NCBI GenBank assembly: GCA_963978545.1
Contig: OZ021733.1
Span: 34,329,424 to 34,393,423 of the forward strand
Direction of reading: 5' to 3'
DNA: 64,000 nucleotides
DNA from: Linyphia triangularis
Taxonomy: Eukaryota; Arthropoda; Arachnida; Araneae; Linyphiidae
Part shown: in pieces, positions 52,280-63,360 of the stretch
Position numbering within the stretch: the stretch's first letter is position 1
Layout: each line of letters begins with the position of its first letter
Notes under the pieces: model-generated
What the model was told of the DNA's origin: nothing
Databases searched by the model: none
What the model saw: only the letters and a program-made list of their open reading frames with translations
Translations under genes and position numbers: made by a program

Positions 52280-52410
52280 GCGGACGGCAGTAACCATCAA
52301 AATCTACCACGAACGAGTACTAGAAACTTGTGTATGGCAACTCAACTCCCAAAACTTAAAGAAATACGTTGCCATTGACAAAGATCCTGTCTGCCAAGTT
52401 TCAGATCGAT
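52280..52410 (+). repeat. Dispersed repeat family R2, copy truncated by a SINE
   Basis: CCAAAACTTAA, GCCATTGACAAAGATCCTGT, CTGCCAAGTTTCAGATCGAT parallel the 29.04-29.20 kb copy (CCAAAATTTGA, ATCTATCTGCCAAGTTTCAG, CCGAT). Similarity stops where the SINE at 52411 starts. Confidence 0.7.
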
Positions 52411-52585
52411 TGGTTAGTTTGAACGCACAACGACCTATTTTAGTGCATAATAACGACTAATCAGTCCGGGACCCACAGCTTAATGTGGATTCCGAATTCC
52501 GAATCACAACGAACATCCACACCTAACACAGGAATCAAATCCGGCACCTTTAACTTACAACGCCAGAGCGTGCATCCCATTGAAA
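52411..52585 (-). mobile_element. tRNA-derived SINE (family 2), decayed
   Basis: Minus-strand landmarks: GCTGTGGGTCCCGGACTGAT, TTAGTCGTTATTATGCACTA and AAATAGGTCGTTGTGCGTTC, followed by a CAAACTAACC tail. The head (minus) has lost its ACCTGATGG start, and no TSD is visible. A small duplication (TTCCGAA) lies in the body. Confidence 0.85.
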
Positions 52586-54558
52586 GTTTATACTAATAAA
52601 TTGTTACAAATAAATATTACAAGTTTTTTACAGTCTAATAAATATTGCAGTATAAATTATTTTTATTATACCAAGCATTATTTTGGTTCACATAATAACC
52701 CATTGATATTTGACAAAATTTAAAATATTTTCTTAACAACAATTTTAAAATTCACTATGAAATTACAATTTTGATGATATATGATTCTACAATTTCATTT
52801 TACAACGGAAAGTAAAAATCAATACATCTTTAAAAACGAATGACATTTTTGCAAATTCCATTAGCCAATCGCAATGAGTGGTTCATTTAGTCCTCTGTAA
52901 TGAGTTGACTGTGACGTCAGCTCGCATAACCTCCACATTTATACTTTGTATTTAGCCCATAGTATCTTGCAACAAAATGTGATTGTTTTCATTTTTCAAT
53001 GGAGATTTCCCGAAATCAAAATGTTTTTGAAAGTTAACTCTCTCTAAATTGTCATACAGTTCAAATAACACATGCAACTTAAAGAAAAAATATTTCTCTT
53101 TAATTCTGTCTCTTCAAAAATTAAATTATTTAAATTTTAAAGATGTTATAAGCCATATAATTATAGTCCAATTCGTTCTCCTATACTTTAACATTACGTT
53201 AAAACTCACTTAAGCCTAACATGTCGGAAAAACTAACTTCCAAATGATAGCAAACCTGTTTGGCAACTTTTGGCATATATATCTGAACCTCAATTACAAG
53301 CTGATCGCCTTTATCTGTCGCCAAATTATGAAATGAAAAAAAGTGGTTTTAAATTAATTAAAAATAGAAAGAATTATTTAATGAAGTTCAAACCAGCGTA
53401 GGATTTTAAGTTGAAACATTCCGCATCCTATAATTCAATCCGTTTGAAGATCTATAGATTAGTTAGGGCTGTACGTTTGTCTAAATTTTTACATCAAAAT
53501 CGGGCTAGAACTCGTTCTTTTATTTCGTTTTGGAATTTTCAATATTTTTTTTCTTCGTTGTCTTTTGTTCTAGGTACTCAATTTCTTTTCTTTGAAAGAT
53601 ATCCCCGAGACGAATCTATGATATTTTTTGTATAATTTTGTGAAGTTTCGTAAGCGCGCTAGAAAATAGTCAATTTCGGCTTTTTCGCTGGAAGTTGTGC
53701 AGAGAATAGATACTTACTGTCGTTTCTGCCTTTTTTAAAGTTGGCGGTGAAACGACCGTTTCGTCTGATTACTATCATCGTAAGTACGGACACAATTTTC
53801 AATCAAACAGTACAGACAAAAACTGTGAAGAAATTTATGTATCACAAAGCATTTCAAAACTACCAGTGATTGATCTAATAAGAAACTTAACTTCGTACAC
53901 AAATAAGTTCAACTTTCAAAAAATTGTAAAAAATCAAAATCATTGATCATGATGAATAAAATTTGACATGAAAATACAATAAGAAATGGTATGACTTAAA
54001 AAAAAAAAACGCTCTAATCTCGTGCTCTTTTTTCTTTTTTTTTCTTCATAGGTCATTCCATTTCTCATATAATAAGGTCAAATTTTAATCCATTTTCACA
54101 AGTAATTCTTTTTTTGCAGCTTTTTAAAAAATATAATCACCTGACAATATCAATAACTTACTATTCAACTTTAATATTTTCTCCACTTCAGTGGTTATAA
54201 GCAAAAGCTATAATTATAGAGTTAGTCATAGATACTTTTTTAAGAAGCTGATTTAATCTTCAATTAATTATATCATCATCTGCAAATTTCACAAAAGGTC
54301 AAGACAGTATATTAAAACGTTATTTGTATGTGTTTAGGCAATTCACAACTAAGACGTGTTTAGTAGTCAAATTTGTCTATTTTTATAGGTTTTTCACGAA
54401 ATCCCAAATTTGAGAAAAAATGAAGTTTTTAATAAAAAAAAGTAAATTAGTTTAATGTGTTTTTATAATGTTGTATCTTTTGGGTATCTATGGTTGGCAT
54501 CTAGTTGTGAGACAAATTTCTTTTAAACCATTCTATAGAGCTCGTTTTATTTAACTAT
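52586..54558. other. AT-rich DNA with a promoter-like patch and a short less AT-rich patch
   Basis: Around 52862-52930 AGCCAATC (CCAAT motif) and TGACGTCA (CRE palindrome, 52912-52919) lie close together. They could be a promoter, but no gene start is recognised nearby. The stretch 53420-53800 is less AT-rich, with a 74-codon frame (53411-53635) that I do not recognise. Confidence 0.3.
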
Positions 54559-55365
54559 ATTTCATACTTACAGACACTCAAGTGTTATATAATATATATT
54601 TAAATAATTATTATTTTCATTGTCAGCCAAGCATTTCAATGCAAAGAAATTGAAAAATTAAAAAGCAAATATATTTCCCTTGTTTTTTTTTAACCCAAAA
54701 TATGCTAAAAAGCAAACAAAAAAATTACTCTTGTTCTTTGATAACTATCTTTACGCTTAGAATGTTATTATTTTCAATACTTTCAAATATTTACAACTTA
54801 TTTAAAAGAACTCTCATCCAAGATTGAAAAATTATAATACCTTAATCATAACTTGCAATTATTTCTCTTTATATTTCATATCTACAGACACTTAAGTGAT
54901 TTATAACAAACACATATTCGGGTTGTTTTTTTCATAACTAATCAAGTACTTCAATGCAAAGAAATTGAAAAATTAAAAAGCAAATATATTTTGTTTAACT
55001 TTTTGAACCCAAAATATGCTAAAAAGAAAAATTGACTCTTATTTTTGATAACTATCTTTGCGTTTAGAATTTTATTACTTTCTTTACTTTCAAATATTTA
55101 CTGCTTATGTAAAGGAACTCTCTTTCAAGTTTGAAAAATTACAATACTCAATCACAACTTGCGCTTTTTATAAATCATACCTACATACACTTAAATGATT
55201 TATAACAAACAGGTATATAAATAATTTTTTTCATAATCAGCCAAAGTATTTCCGTGCAAGGAATTTAAAATATTCAAAAGCAAATATATTTCTGTTATCC
55301 TTCTGATCAAAAAATATGGTAAGAAGAAAAGATTGGTTGTTATTCTTCGATAACTCTCTTCAACA
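54559..55365. repeat. Tandem array, 300-314-bp unit, about 2.7 copies
   Basis: TTCATAYCTACAGACACTYAAG-like starts lie at 54561, 54875 and 55174. Each unit carries TTTCAATGCAAAGAAATTGA, AAAAGCAAATATATTT, CCCAAAATATGCTAAAAAG, TTTGATAACTATCTTT and ACTTTCAAATATTTAC. The third copy is more diverged. A further diverged segment lies at about 59905-60110. Confidence 0.9.
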
Positions 55366-56561
55366 AAATATTTCGTCAGAAATTTAAAAATTTTCTAGAA
55401 AGTTGCAAATAAATTCTTGCTTGAAATTCAATTCAAAAGGTAGCTTTAATGATGCAAGTGAAGCTGTAAATTAGCATACAGATTGAATGAAGCGCAGATC
55501 AAGTATAAAGCACATGGCGTGTCTCCCTCATGACAGGCAACAAATTATACGCTCTTGAGAAATTATGCAGAGGATTTCGTTGTTATTCAATGATCTTTAA
55601 ATATAAGCTTATTATCATATTAAAGGTGTATTATAAATTTAATGGTTGAGAAATTGCAATTCCTCTTTGAGTGTTCATGAAATGTGAAAACAATATTGTA
55701 TATGCAAACATTTGGGTATGACTGTGGAGAAAATGTGCTATTGTGAGTAAAATGAATATGTATGTTTTATACATTATGAGGCATTAAGATGCTATGAAAA
55801 GAAAATGAATTTATTTGATTTACTAAGAGCATTGGATCAAATTTGTCAATTTTAAGATATTTCATTATTTGTATTATGTTTAATCATTTGAGAGAGCAAA
55901 CCACTCCAAATGACTTAAATTTTACTGAATGTTTTCAATGTACTTGTGAAACTCGTATAAATACTTACAAAATAAATTGATTTGTAAGTAACAAGAAATA
56001 TTTATCCGCTTGCTATTTATTCCACATTTTCTAGGAAACAAGCTTACAAATAAAAATATGTGTATTGTTATGTTTTCTTCCTATAATGTTGGTTTTCAAC
56101 TTGTGAAGAAATTACATAATTTTCTTTCCTATCGATACAACCGTCTATTACCCAGTTATAATTTAACTTGTACAAAGATGGGAGTGAATTTCACAAAGAA
56201 GTATAACAGTTGCTGAATAATTATAGGAGATAGAACATATATAATGTTCAATTCGTAAAGAAAAACTGTATTTTTTTTTTATTTATTTATATTGACTTGT
56301 AAATATTATAGCCATATTGCTCAAGATTTATTTACTGTTATATCACAGAAATGAATATTGAAACCAAAATCTCGAAATTTAAATAAATAGAGATAATCAT
56401 AGTGGCAAGTAACAAAATGTCATAGTATTATATTAGAATAGCATATGGTTTCTAAAATGCATTATTGAAAACATTTACCAAAAATGCATATTTTGGCATT
56501 TATCACAATACAAGATAGTTAAATTGTACACTTGTAGATGTGGTTGATTTATACGTACATT
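55366..56561. other. AT-rich DNA without recognisable feature
   Basis: Nothing recognisable. Confidence 0.5.
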
Positions 56562-57270
56562 CATAGACGCCAACTTTTCACTACCAAGGGGACGAGACTC
56601 GGTGGATAAACTCAATGGAGTGATGGGTGGGGAGAGAGAGGGGGGTGAGATTTCGGGACACCCCTTCCTACTGAATATGTTGGGCTTTACTCCATATCAC
56701 GCAATAATTTTTTCTCGAATAATTTATAACTTATGCAGTAAAGTTATTTGCATAGAATTAGTTCAGAAAAATTTTATGGAAAAAGTAAGACCACTAACTA
56801 GTTAATTCATCATTGTAGATTAATTTATTTCAATATCATACATTATTTTAAACGATATACTTTTTTGATATTGCACTAAAAGAAAGCATATTTTAGTAAT
56901 TCTGCATACTAATTTAGGAAAAAAGAGCGTATACCAGCAATCTCATCATTACAAAATTACTTATTCCAATATCATACAATACTTTAAAATATTAGTTTAT
57001 GAAATTGCACAAAAATGATGACAGTCCTTATTGATAATTCCAAGTGATTTTCCAATATTTCTGAATTTTTTTATTTATATAAAATGCACTAGAAAAAATT
57101 CAAATAAAAAAAAACATGAAAAAACTTATTTACTTGAAATTATAAGTATATTGGAAAAACACACTTTTACAGATTTTGGGAACAGTAGCTAAATGATATA
57201 TTTACCCCCGCTGTTGGTGAAGCACCGGGATAATCGCCCCCTTTGCCCCCGTGTAGTTGCCGCTTATGCT
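56562..57270. mobile_element. Possible non-autonomous element with G-rich/C-rich inverted ends
   Basis: The left end CATAGACGCCAACTTTTCAC and, on the other strand, the right end CATAAGCGGCAACTACACGG resemble each other, and both continue into G-runs (GGGGACGAG; GGGGGCAAAGGGGGCG). The inside has a diverged duplication about 135 bp apart (ATCATT...CAATATCATACAWTA near 56811 and 56946). Inverted-end similarity is imperfect and no TSD is clear. The left end also has a G-quadruplex-prone stretch (56623-56646). Confidence 0.4.
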
Positions 57271-59109
57271 TACATTTCATGTAAAATTTGTTGATTTTTG
57301 ACTTTTCAATATCAAGATCAAATATTTGAAGGATTAATCAGATAAACTGTAACCTTTAAATTGTCAAAAAATATGTGGTTTATTTTTTTTCAAACTAGTT
57401 TTACATCTTTCTCAATATTCCTCTTAAAAAAAATTCGCCATCTTGGAACCACCATTTAGCTGTTTAGTTACCTAACTCCGGGTAACTTTACAATGGCATT
57501 CTGTAAGTTTGGCAAATACTTAAAACTGAAGAAATATTAAAAATAATACAAAATTAACTTAAAACTTTTGAATTGACTGATCCAAATTGCTTAAAATCAT
57601 AGTCTAAAACTTCATTTAAATTTTAGCCAAATTCATAATTTATTGTATATTGCTAAGTTTTTATGCAGATGCACATCAGTCAGGTTCATATTCAAATATA
57701 TATTAATCAAGTTCATGTTCAGTTATTATACATAGACAGATGATGAATTATTAATATTTGACATATTTATATTCTATAAATTAGAAACCCAAACAACTAT
57801 ACAATCACTTGAAAACTATTGACACAATATCTTCATTTGTTTAGATATTATATCAACTTAACAGTAATTCAAATTATCAATATTTCTGTATGCCAAGTCA
57901 GATTACAAAATACACAATAATTTTTATTTATATTTTCAAAATCAATAAATTATAAGTATTGGTTTCAAAAGTGTACTAAGCATAGACTATTCAAATATTT
58001 CAAGTACAAAGATTTTTTAATTGGCTAAATATATAGAATATTTGTTCTACATCATGAAATACATTTTATATTATTTTCAAGTCACCTAAGTAAAATACAT
58101 TTCTATAAAATATAATACTCCTGATTTCAAACCTCACCCCCACCCATATAAAGATTACATTCTAAAACTCATAAAAACTTTAATTTATACTGAAAAAATA
58201 TAGCCTTAGATATAAACAAGATAGTTAAGAATTTGGATACTATGCAGGCATTTTCTGCATTCGTAAATAAAGTTTGAAACTCAAAATTTCAAATTTTTTT
58301 TAATTATTATTGTGTTATTAATTAAAACAATTTTTAAAAGTATGCATATTAGCGTCTCCACACCTAAGATGTATTAAAAATATCTGATATTTAATTGGAT
58401 TTGTATTTGCAATGTTCTACGTTATAATGTTCTAAGATAGCATAAGTAAAAAAAAAATCTCACGTCTTCCAATTATTTTAAAACAAATTCCATTTAATGT
58501 GGAAGTAAACCTTTTATATTTTTAAACCTACTACTTAAAAAAAATCATAGTATATTCACAAAACTCATATGTGCTTTTAAGTTTCTATGACTGTTGACCG
58601 AAATTTTTTTAATTTTAATCCGATGAAATATGGAAGCCTTTACTAATAAGATTTTTTCAAGAATATATGGATCCAAAATAAATGATATCATCAAGTCTCC
58701 CTTCAACACAATATTGAAGTTGTAAATTTAGGATGATTTTTTTCAGTAATGATTACATCAACAAGAAACGAAGCCAGCATGAATAAAATATGTTAAATAA
58801 TTCAAAATGGGTTGTTGGAATTTTTTTTACCTCAACAAGCCGAGATACTTAGTTGATAATAAGATTAAGAGTAGAAAATAAGCTGACGCCATGATTACAC
58901 AGGATTGCATTATTTTATCCTACAAAGCTTTTTTTCGGGGGGGGTGGGAGGGGCTGATGATTATACTTGTTATCACTTTATTCAAGCTTTATGTATGAAA
59001 AAATTATCTCTTGTATTGCGCTAATCTTTCCTTTATTAATTAGTTCCAGTTAAGGAATTGCATGTTTTGAAAGATTTTCTATGTAAGATCATTATTTTTA
59101 ACATTTGCA

Positions 59110-59141
<32 letters not shown>

Positions 59142-59904
59142 TAATTAGATATATAAAAAGAGAATTGTTATCAAAATCAAAAATAAAATAAAGTAAAATG
59201 GCAATCTTCTGGATTCAAAATTCAATTAAAATATTTAACTAGAAGGTATCATCCTAAGGGAGTCAATTGCAGTGGATTATAAATTATTTTGTAATTTTTA
59301 TGATTTTGAATGTCATAGGGAATCTGGATCAACTTAATTTAATGATAACGAAAATAACAATTGTGATAAAAGAATATAAACTATACACAAAATAAAAATA
59401 ATTCAGGTTTAAATTTATTTGATTTTTTAAACAACAATTCTTTTACAAATTAATAAAGAATTACTATTTCTTGAAATTTGCAAAAATTAAAATCAATTGT
59501 ATAATATTTGAACTTATTTTCTATTCGTTTAAATACAAAGCAACTGTAAATTATTTTAACATTTATTTTTGACTAGAAGCAACAATATCCTGTAAGTGAA
59601 TGAATGAGTTACTAAAATCTGAGTTAGTTGAGTGCAATATGCTTTGGAAACAGTGGAATATATTTATATAAATACAATCAACTCAACAATACGGTTTCAG
59701 CATTATGATTAAATTTTATTTCAAATAAATTTATATATAATATTCATATTCTTGGAAATCTTTGCGAATTCCTTTTTAAATAATATTGTCTCACTAATCT
59801 TCGATATCTTTAAATTCAAAATAATCTGTCCCTAATAATTCTCTAATTTATTATATTGTCATTCAAATTACTTATGATAGGTTCCATCATACTAAGAACA
59901 TTAA
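57271..59904. other. AT-rich DNA; G-rich motif and A28 run
   Basis: G8-T-G3-A-G4 at 58937-58953 is a plus-strand G-quadruplex candidate, and a 28-base A run lies at 59114-59141. No gene is supported. Confidence 0.5.
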
Positions 59905-60117
59905 CCTTCAAATATGTGCACTTTATTTAAAGAAACTCTCATTCAAGTACGAAAAATTGCATTATTTTAAATATATATATACAAAATCCTTCTTAACTAA
60001 ATTTGAAATTTTTAATATTTTCATTCCCAAATATTAAGAATCTGTTTTTGACACACACAAAATTTTATTAACTTCAAATATTTATAATTTATTTATAGAA
60101 GCACTTATACCTAAGCC
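59905..60117. repeat. Diverged outlying copy of the 54.5-kb repeat unit
   Basis: TTCAAATATGTGCACTTTAT, TTAAAGAAACTCTCATTCAA and GTACGAAAAATTGCATTATT parallel the unit segment CAAATATTTACAACTTATTT, AAAAGAACTCTCATCCAA, GATTGAAAAATTATAATA. It abuts R1 copy 3. Confidence 0.6.
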
Positions 60118-60600
60118 AATGGACAGTCCATGCCGAAACTCGAGCATCATTCCAAAATAGACTATTTTTTTTTAATAAACATGTCAAAACTATCCCAAAA
60201 CATATATTTTACCCCTTCATCCTTTATAACACTATATTTCAATTTTAACCCTTTGCATTCGAGGCCTTTTTCGCTCGGAGGGACCAGCAACTCGAGACAT
60301 TTTTGGTTCCCATGGCGTTTATTGATTTGCTTCATAGAAACTAAACACAGTCATTGGCCTTGCATCAAATTTCCGCATCAAACCTAGTAGTCTTCTCGTG
60401 TTTCGGCCTCCAATCGTGTGGCGCCTGACAGTCGCCGCTAGTGTGCAAAGGGCTAAACCTTTCAACACTTCAAAACTTCCAATATATTTTATCCAGCACA
60501 CTTGATGAGATTGACTGAGATCCATAGCAACTGCCTGTCTACAACGGTTCACATAGTGATTAGCCACTGTCAAACCGATATTCGCCATTGGGGGACAAGT
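60118..60600 (+). repeat. Dispersed repeat family R1, copy 3, interrupted by a MITE
   Basis: GGACAGTCCATGCCGAAACT, CGAGCATCATTCCAAAAT and TATTTCAATTTTAA precede the insertion. AACCTTTCAACACTTCAAAA, CCAATATATTTTATCC, GATTGACTGAGATCCATAGC and ACTGCCTGTCTACAACGG follow it, as in copies 1 and 2. Confidence 0.88.
60249..60452. mobile_element. piggyBac-type MITE, 204 bp
   Basis: The ends are inverted: CCCTTTGCA at left and TGCAAAGGG at right. The left flank is TTAA (60245-60248) and the right flank CTAA (60453-60456), a TTAA target with one transition. A CCCTTTGC terminus with a TTAA target is typical of piggyBac-family elements. The homologous uninterrupted site in R1 copies 1 and 2 reads CAATTTTAAAA. 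It is GC-richer than the surroundings and has no transposase; open frames across it are accidental. Confidence 0.9.
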
Positions 60601-61418
60601 ATGAAATATGACAGTAGATATCACTAAATGTCACACCCATTTTATTATATGAATCAGATCCATGTACAGTATTCAAATATCCGAACGATGGCTATATCTT
60701 GCATTCTAATTGATGAAATAACAAAAGTCAAGTGCCGTTGTAAATCGTGGAAGATCTTTATTAATTGTTTATACTTTTTTTTTCATGAGGGGTCATCTAC
60801 ATATTAAAAACGCACCAAACTTTAAAAGTTCAATAACAATGCCATAATTTTATACTATATTTAGATTTAGTATCCAAATAAACGTCGAAATTCCAAATTT
60901 CATAATTTTCCATTGAGTGGTTAGTGATTTAAATAGTCTTAAAAAAAGTAGCCATTTAATGTTAAAAAGAACATTTGTTTTTTTAGCCATTAATTCTTAA
61001 ATATCTAATATATTTTAGCAATTTCTGTTTCAAACGATTAGTTTGTTTAAAGCCAAACATAAATAACATTCAACTTTGGTATTACACAGGTTTTTTTAAT
61101 AATTAATTATTAATTAATAAAACAAGTTTTAAATTTTTTTAAATAGAAACATAATTTTTATTTGCCTCCATTATAATTATCATGATCGAAAACACCTCCA
61201 GAATTTTTTTCATTCCATTTTGACTTTTGGTTGTCGATATTTTAGCAAAAACGTAAAAAAGCTCACTTTAAGGGACCGCGTAATAGATTACGTCTTGAAG
61301 CATGCAAAATTTTGTTCGATTCTTCCTCGCTATTAAGAAATTTGCCCTCAAGATCGACCTAAACATTTTTGCTCATAAGTGACGTGTTTCTCGACATAAT
61401 GAACTGATATTTGGAATC
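60601..61418. other. AT-rich DNA with a fragment of the 61.4-kb foldback family
   Basis: At 60663-60720 TGTACAGTATTCAAA and GAACGATGGCTATATCTTGC resemble the right arm near 62097-62140 (TGTACAGTACGCAAA, GAACGGTGGTTATATCTTCG), in the same orientation. Otherwise nothing is recognised. Confidence 0.5.
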
Positions 61419-61420
61419 TA

Positions 61421-62323
61421 GGGTAAACGAAGTATTCTAAATCGATTGAAGATATAAAAAATAAGGATTAGTATTTAAATTTTTAAAGCTAGAGTCAAAT
61501 TTTCTTAGTAAACAGCCCCCTAAGAAAAAAATGTTGCACCAGACACATAGAAAATCATAAACAAAACATTTTGGAGCAAACCGCAAGAATCTACAATAAT
61601 TAAAACCGAAGATATAGCCATAGTTCGGATTTTTTTTTTTTTTTTTTTTTTTTTGCGTACTGTACTAAGCATATACAATTTGGCGACATTTAGTGACTAT
61701 ATTAATTTTCTGTTAATGTTCAAATACCCTTCCACTTTGTATTTCTTTATAAAAAACCTCTTTGGCAACATAGTGAGAAAACGTGTCCCCCGATGTTCAA
61801 ATACCGATATCTCTGTTTGCATGCAAAATGTGAACTTCGATTTGTAGTCCTTTTATTCTAATCTAGACCTTGAAATTGATATTTAACACATATCTGTAGC
61901 ATTTATAGTTTAGGATCATCAAATTAAAAACTGGCTTCCAGTCATTCTTTCTGGTACTTACTGTCGTTATTTCCGGTCGTATTTTGGATTGTTAATTCAT
62001 CTTGATGAGACCTTTTATTTGACATATCGTGCGCGTATGAAAAATTTATTGTTTTGTCTGGGAATGCTGATCTTAGACAGACGAACATTGCCTTTGTACA
62101 GTACGCAAAAAATAAAAACGAACGGTGGTTATATCTTCGGTTCTAAAAGACTTATAATATTTCAGTTTGCACCAAAGTAATTTGTTAACGATTATTTCTA
62201 TGACTGGTAGAAATAATTTTTCTAAAGTGGTTGTTTACTAAGAAAATTGAACTTAAACTTAAAATTTCAATACGAACTCCTATTTTTTACACTGTACATT
62301 GATTTAGAATGTATCGTTTACCC
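61421..62323. mobile_element. Foldback/MITE with about 250-bp inverted arms, TA-flanked, 903 bp
   Basis: Both ends start GGGTAAACGA (right end inverted) and are flanked by TA (61419-61420, 62324-62325). The arms run inward through ATTCTAAATC, TTTTCTTAGTAAACA, AACCGAAGATATA and GCGTACTGTAC, to about 61672 and from about 62090. Arm divergence is substantial, so it is old. The TA target suggests mobilisation by a Tc1/mariner-class transposase. A T25 run (61630-61654) interrupts the left arm. No coding frame. Confidence 0.85.
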
Positions 62324-62325
62324 TA

Positions 62326-63250
62326 TATATAAAAATTCACTCCATTAGATTGGAAAACACTTCAGTAATGAACTAAAGGTAAATCTTAATAATGAGAAGT
62401 CGGGTTTATGGTCGGGGGGAAAAGCCAACACTCATGTGTATCAGGAATTTACAGGTATTAATCTAAAATTACTTGGAAACTAATTTTATTTATTGGGTCA
62501 TGTTTAACAAGACTCTAATACAAAATTAGTAAAATACCTCAATCAGAAATGAATTTTAATCTAACATAATTTATTAACAAAGTTGCAGAAGTGTTAACTT
62601 TATCCGCAGTCTACTAAAGTTTGGAAATAAGAAAAATTACATAACTATATTAGTATTGTTTCAAATTTGACAAATATAATGGTTTTATATGCAATTAATA
62701 AAATTCTTGATATTAATTAAGTAACGCTAAATTTTTATACGTTTCACAAACCTAAGAAGAAAAGAAATAAAAAAAAGTTTTATTAAATTAATAAAACTTA
62801 CTTTTTATAATGTTCTGCATATTTTTTAACATAATGGAACATTACACACTAAAACAAAATTGTTATATCACTATATTATCTGGAAATGATTAAACGTTTT
62901 GAATAAATTTAATCCCGTTGTTATGGATATACTAAATAATTGCCTAGAGTGTGTTTTTGAGAGTTTGGAAAATTTCCAAAAGTTTCCAGGTGACTCATTA
63001 GGCAAAATTTTATTGCAATCTTATTGTGGTTTCGAACACAATTTGGTCGTGTCGTTATTTTTTATGGCGCAGAAAGATATAAATAAAGGCTATCCTGCGC
63101 CAAAATTTCATATCACCTTAACTATTATATTAGTTCCAATTTCAAGAGAGAAGCGAATTAAGAAAACTTGTTTGCTCTTCAAGTATTGATTAGAAGAAGC
63201 CTCGAATGAATGACTCCTAATTAGAATACACAATTCCAGTTGTGTCAACT
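62326..63250. other. AT-rich DNA; unrecognised 96-codon frame at 62899-63189
   Basis: The plus-strand frame at 62899-63189 encodes a mixed-composition peptide (CLECVFESLENFQKFPGDS early, GYPAPKFHI later). There is no recognisable domain and no convincing splice sites. GGCGCAG...CTGCGCC at about 63065-63102 forms a short inverted repeat inside it. Confidence 0.3.
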
Positions 63251-63360
63251 TATTTTTAAAAGCAGATATTGCGTAGTGCCAACACTGTGGCTTCTGGGAA
63301 TTGAACCAGAGTTGTCTTACATGCTAAATGCCAGTATTAACTGGGATCCAAGATGTTTGG
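63251..63360 (-). mobile_element. Possible tRNA-like SINE fragment
   Basis: On the minus strand ATTTAGCATGTAAGACAACT then CTGGTTCAATTCCCAG matches an anticodon/variable/T-arm order, with a perfect B-box core GGTTCAATTCC. The A-box part is weak (GGATCCCAGTTAATACTGG), and there is no second copy in the window. Confidence 0.4.

Noticed and set aside
60130..60624. 85- and 101-codon frames around 60.1-60.6 kb
   Set aside because: They cross the boundary between R1 copy 3 and the inserted MITE, so they are accidental.
61653..62180. Short plus-strand frames at 61653-61847 and 61989-62180
   Set aside because: They lie inside the non-coding foldback element and have no recognisable domain.
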